Below, one piece after another: positions 61,231 through 64,000 of a stretch of 64,000 nucleotides of DNA (positions are counted from its first letter, which is position 1; each line of letters opens with the position of its first letter). The translations under genes were made by a program, and so were the position numbers. The DNA is taken from positions 1 to 64,000 of the forward strand of contig JAFXVP010000052.1 in assembly GCA_017524445.1 (NCBI GenBank), given 5' to 3'. The notes beneath the pieces are model-generated. The model was not told the origin of the DNA and made no database searches. It saw nothing but the letters and a program-made list of their open reading frames with translations. Origin of the DNA: Clostridia bacterium (GTDB lineage Bacteria; Bacillota; Clostridia; Christensenellales; CAG-138).

Positions 61231-61878
61231 ATGAAAAAATCGATCGCAGTATTGGGCATGGGACGGTTCGGACAGTTTCTGACCGCCGAGCTTTCGAAAA
61301 ACGGCGCGGATGTGCTGATCGCCGACGGCGACGAGGAAGTCATCCGCAGGTTTGCGAACGGCGTGAGCTGCGCCATCAAAGCGGATCTCAACGATCCCGA
61401 GGTCATCCGCGGGCTCGGACTCGGCGGCGTGGACACGGCCGTCGTCTCGATGGGCAGCAGTCTGGACGCAAGCATCATGTGCGTCATGGTGGCAAAGGAG
61501 CTCGGTGTGCCGTACGTGATCGCGAAAGCCGCCTCGCTCCGCATGGGTGAGATTTTGCGGCGTGTCGGCGCGGACGAGATCATCTATCCCGAGAAGGAAA
61601 GCGCCGAGATGACCGCAAGGCGGCTCCTGTCCTCCGACTTTCTCGAATTCTTCGATCTCGGCTCCGAGCTTTCCGTATTCAGCATGAAGCCGAAAAAGGA
61701 ATGGGTCGGCAAGACCCTGCGCGAGCTGGATCTTCGCGGGCGTCTGAAGCTCAACGTGATCGCGATGCGCGAGGGCGGACACACGAGCGCGACGATGGAT
61801 CCCGACCGCCCGCTCTCCGCCGACGCGGAGCTCTTTGCCGTGGCGAATCACGAAGCGCTGGACAAGCTTCTGCACTGA
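61231..61878 (+). CDS. ktrA: Potassium uptake regulator KtrA/TrkA (single RCK unit)
   Basis: The 215-residue protein has an N-terminal Rossmann RCK_N domain, IAVLGMGRFGQFLTAEL (GxGxxG nucleotide loop), with IADGDEEVI as the ribose-binding acid, and an RCK_C domain (about 135-215). It gates KtrB through ATP/ADP or NAD(H) binding, as an octameric ring in known systems. It starts 13 bases after the channel gene. Confidence 0.93.
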   Translation: MKKSIAVLGMGRFGQFLTAELSKNGADVLIADGDEEVIRRFANGVSCAIKADLNDPEVIRGLGLGGVDTAVVSMGSSLDASIMCVMVAKELGVPYVIAKAASLRMGEILRRVGADEIIYPEKESAEMTARRLLSSDFLEFFDLGSELSVFSMKPKKEWVGKTLRELDLRGRLKLNVIAMREGGHTSATMDPDRPLSADAELFAVANHEALDKLLH

Positions 61879-61898
61879 ACCGAAGAATAATCAATGCC

Positions 61899-61928
61899 AA
61901 AAACGGACCGCAGATCGCGGTCCGTTTT
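61899..61928. terminator. Bidirectional terminator between the two K+ loci
   Basis: AAAACGGACCGC-AGATC-GCGGTCCGTTTT. Confidence 0.9.
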
Positions 61929-61938
61929 GCGTTGTATG

Positions 61939-63384
61939 CTATTTGGATCTGTGCCGGTACGTCAGCGGGCTGAACAGCAGGATGATCGGGAACAGTTCGA
62001 GGCGCCCCGCGAGCATTTCAAGCGAAAGCAGGACCTTTGACGCGCCGTTGAAGAAGCCGTAGTTTTCGGTCGGCCCGACGAGCGCGAGACCCGGTCCGAT
62101 ATTGGAAAGACACGCGAGCGTCGCCGTGAAATTCGTCAGAAAGTCCTGTTGGCCGAGCGAAAGCAGGAACACGCCCGTCGCCAGACACACGATGTACAGC
62201 AGGAAAAACGTCAGCGTCGCGCGGATCAGTGCCGACTGGATCGGTTTGCCCTCCATACGGACGACCGTGACCGCGCGCGGGTGCAGCATTCGCCGCACCT
62301 CCTGCCGCGCCGATTTGAACAGGATCACGACACGGCTGATCTTTAAGCCGCCGCCGGTCGACCCGGCGCATGCGCCAAAGACCATCAGAAGCAGCAGTGT
62401 CATCTTGGAAAACCCCGGCCACGCGTCGAAATTGACCGTCGCGTAACCGGTCGTGGTGATGATCGACGAGACCTGGAAATAGGCGTCCCGAAGCGTCAGC
62501 CCGAAGCCGTGCGCGGCGGAAAACGTATTGATGGTGATCAGTATGACAGCGGTCGCCACGATCCCGCCGTAGACCCTGAGTTCCTCGGAACGGACGGCGG
62601 CCCTCCATTTCCCGATCAGGATCAGATGGTATAAGCTGAAGTTGACGCCGAACAGCAGCATGAACGTGGACAGCACGACGTGGATATAGGTGCTGTCATA
62701 CGCCTTGATCCCCGCGTTTTTCACCGAGAAACCGCCGGTGCCCGCCGCGCCGAACGCGTGACAGACCGACTCGAAGAGCGGCATGCCGCCCGCGCAGAGC
62801 AGAATGATGAGGATCACCGTGAGGACGGTATAGACAGCGTAGAGGATCTTGGCGGTATCGCGCATGCGCGGCACGAGCTTGCCCTTGACGGGGCCCGGCA
62901 CCTCCGCGCGCATCAGATGCATGGAGCGCTCCTCGCTCATCGGCATGACCGCCAGCACGAACACGAGCACGCCCATGCCGCCGACCCAGTGGGAAAAGCT
63001 TCTCCAGAACAGGATGCAGTGCGGGAGCTGTTCGACCGTTTCGAGGATCGATGCGCCGGTCGTGGTGAAGCCGGAGACGATCTCGAACAGGCAGTCCCAG
63101 AACGTCTCGAATCCGCCGCAAAGCCAGAACGGCACCGCACCGAATAAGGACATCAGCACCCACGCCGCCGCGACGGTCAGAAAGCCCTCGCGCGCGTAGA
63201 TCGTCGTGTCCTTCGGCTTTTTGATCCCGAACAGACCCAAGAGTCCCAGCGCGCCCATCGCGGGCAGAAAGCACCAGGTGATCGCCTCGCGATAGATGAG
63301 CCCGACCAGCACGGACGGGAGCATGAGCGCCGCCTCGAGGAGCAGGATCCGCCCCAGCAGGAATACGACCATGCGGCGGTTCAT
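61939..63384 (-). CDS. trkH: Potassium uptake protein TrkH
   Basis: The 481-residue channel protein has the longer TrkH layout: two extra N-terminal helices, then four P loops with EIVSGFTTTGASIL, HAFGAAGTGGFSVKN, SSIITTTGYATVNF and ACLSNIGPGLALVG. It works with the double-RCK TrkA encoded just upstream; its ATG overlaps the trkA stop (ATGA). It ends in TAG. It differs clearly from the KtrB-type paralogue facing it. Confidence 0.93.
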   Translation of the reverse strand: MNRRMVVFLLGRILLLEAALMLPSVLVGLIYREAITWCFLPAMGALGLLGLFGIKKPKDTTIYAREGFLTVAAAWVLMSLFGAVPFWLCGGFETFWDCLFEIVSGFTTTGASILETVEQLPHCILFWRSFSHWVGGMGVLVFVLAVMPMSEERSMHLMRAEVPGPVKGKLVPRMRDTAKILYAVYTVLTVILIILLCAGGMPLFESVCHAFGAAGTGGFSVKNAGIKAYDSTYIHVVLSTFMLLFGVNFSLYHLILIGKWRAAVRSEELRVYGGIVATAVILITINTFSAAHGFGLTLRDAYFQVSSIITTTGYATVNFDAWPGFSKMTLLLLMVFGACAGSTGGGLKISRVVILFKSARQEVRRMLHPRAVTVVRMEGKPIQSALIRATLTFFLLYIVCLATGVFLLSLGQQDFLTNFTATLACLSNIGPGLALVGPTENYGFFNGASKVLLSLEMLAGRLELFPIILLFSPLTYRHRSK

Positions 63385-64000
63385 TTCGCTTCCTCCATGA
63401 TATCGCCGAGGTCGTTCATCCGGTGCTGTTCGGTCACGACCAGCACGACGTCGCCCGCCTGGATGGTGTCCGCGCCGCCCGGGATGATCGCCTTGCCGTT
63501 CCGCACAAGGCATGCGATCAGCAGATGCTTTTTCGTTTTCAGATCCTTCAGCGGGATATTCAGAAGATTCTTGTTTTCGTCGCTTGCGTTGAATTCGAGC
63601 ACCTCGATCGAGCCGTCCGCGATCTTGTAGAGCCCGCGGATGCGTCCGTGGTCCGCGCTCGCTTCACGGGCGCGCACGTAGCGCAGGATCACGTTCGTCG
63701 CGACGCGCTTCGGGGAGATGACGGAGTCGAGCGCCGTCTCCTTCACGAGACTTTCGAGCCCTTCGTTGTTGACCTTGGCGATGACCTTGCCCACGCCGTG
63801 CCGCTTTGCGTACAGCGCCGAAAGCACGTTGCCCTCGTCAAGCCCGGTCAGCCCGATGAACGCGTCGGCGCGCTCGATGCCTTCCTCCTGCATGAGGTCG
63901 TGGTCGGTGACGTCGCCGTTGATGACGGCCGCGCCGGGCAGAAGCTCCGCGATATTGCGCGCAGCGTCCTTGCTGTATTCGATGATCTTGACCGAAATGT
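63381..64000 (-). CDS. trkA: Trk system potassium uptake protein TrkA, 5' end outside window
   Basis: At least 206 residues of a TrkA protein are visible, running in from the right edge. They include the end of an RCK_N Rossmann fold (VKIIEYSKDAARNIAELLPG...VINGDVTDHDLM), AFIGLTGLDEGNVLSALYAKRHG, and a complete RCK_C domain (DAGSIEVLEF-type region to VLVVTEQHRMNDL). This looks like the second half of a double-RCK TrkA (about 450 residues). It is the cytosolic gate of the TrkH channel downstream. Confidence 0.92.
   Translation of the reverse strand, partial: ISVKIIEYSKDAARNIAELLPGAAVINGDVTDHDLMQEEGIERADAFIGLTGLDEGNVLSALYAKRHGVGKVIAKVNNEGLESLVKETALDSVISPKRVATNVILRYVRAREASADHGRIRGLYKIADGSIEVLEFNASDENKNLLNIPLKDLKTKKHLLIACLVRNGKAIIPGGADTIQAGDVVLVVTEQHRMNDLGDIMEEAK

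Overview
The window reads as a chromosomal segment of an uncultured, GC-rich anaerobic Bacillota (Clostridia), probably an animal-gut lineage. This is inferred from Firmicutes-type Shine-Dalgarno sites (AGGAGG), sigma-A promoters with 17-base spacing, a CIRCE operator, a class III fructose-bisphosphatase, a ferredoxin-linked 2-oxoacid oxidoreductase, a HydE/PylB-like radical SAM enzyme, secreted leucine-rich-repeat proteins and a dlt-type D-alanylation operon. No rRNA, tRNA, CRISPR array, phage or classical IS transposase was seen. Both window edges cut genes: a secreted endonuclease I at the left and a TrkA protein at the right.

Layout. 1-11 kb: secreted endonuclease I, a zinc-ribbon membrane protein divergent from a Tim44-like membrane protein, a MalY/PatB aminotransferase with a flavodoxin-fold reductase, then an ECF sigma factor fused to a membrane anchor and a large extracellular region, followed by a secreted LRR protein. 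11-16 kb: TspO, a MATE transporter fused to an RsbW-like ATPase domain, and CIRCE-controlled htpG. 16-24 kb (minus): ppaC, a uridine-kinase-like P-loop protein, a DUF1461 membrane protein, tsaD, a MATE transporter and a PASTA protein, mostly overlapping or closely spaced. 24-33 kb: a yybP-ykoY (manganese) riboswitch before a CaCA-type exchanger, a beta-helix lipoprotein, a HydE/PylB-like radical SAM enzyme, a DUF2975/YozG-type regulatory pair and three poorly known genes, two of them lipoproteins. 33-43 kb: threonine breakdown (tdh, and kbl interrupted by an in-frame amber codon), ilvE, a GntR regulator, a CoA-transferase and a four-subunit VOR oxidoreductase with a P-loop ATPase. Together these could take branched-chain amino acids to acyl-CoA, reduced ferredoxin and short-chain acids. 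43-51 kb: a second LRR protein, class III FBPase and a two-domain flavoprotein. 51-60 kb: a strongly signalled 65-residue protein and an operon dat - transglutaminase - dltA - dltC - dltB - dltD-like - lipoprotein, which plausibly makes its own D-alanine and loads it on a cell-surface polymer. 60-64 kb: two convergent Trk/Ktr potassium uptake loci.

The most unusual feature is a dispersed palindromic repeat system. It lies in four islands (35.28-35.61, 39.0-39.82, 46.4-46.87 and 49.05-49.66 kb), with a related insert inside the DUF1461 reading frame. Two layers are visible. The first is roughly 100-260 base elements with CACCTCATC / GATGAGGTG ends. The second is arrays of tiny hairpins whose stems differ but whose linker (AATTCATG or its complement) is constant. 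A DUF559 endonuclease gene sits exactly between two of the larger elements: one supplies its ribosome binding site and the other its last codons. This makes it a candidate for an undescribed nuclease-associated repeat family.
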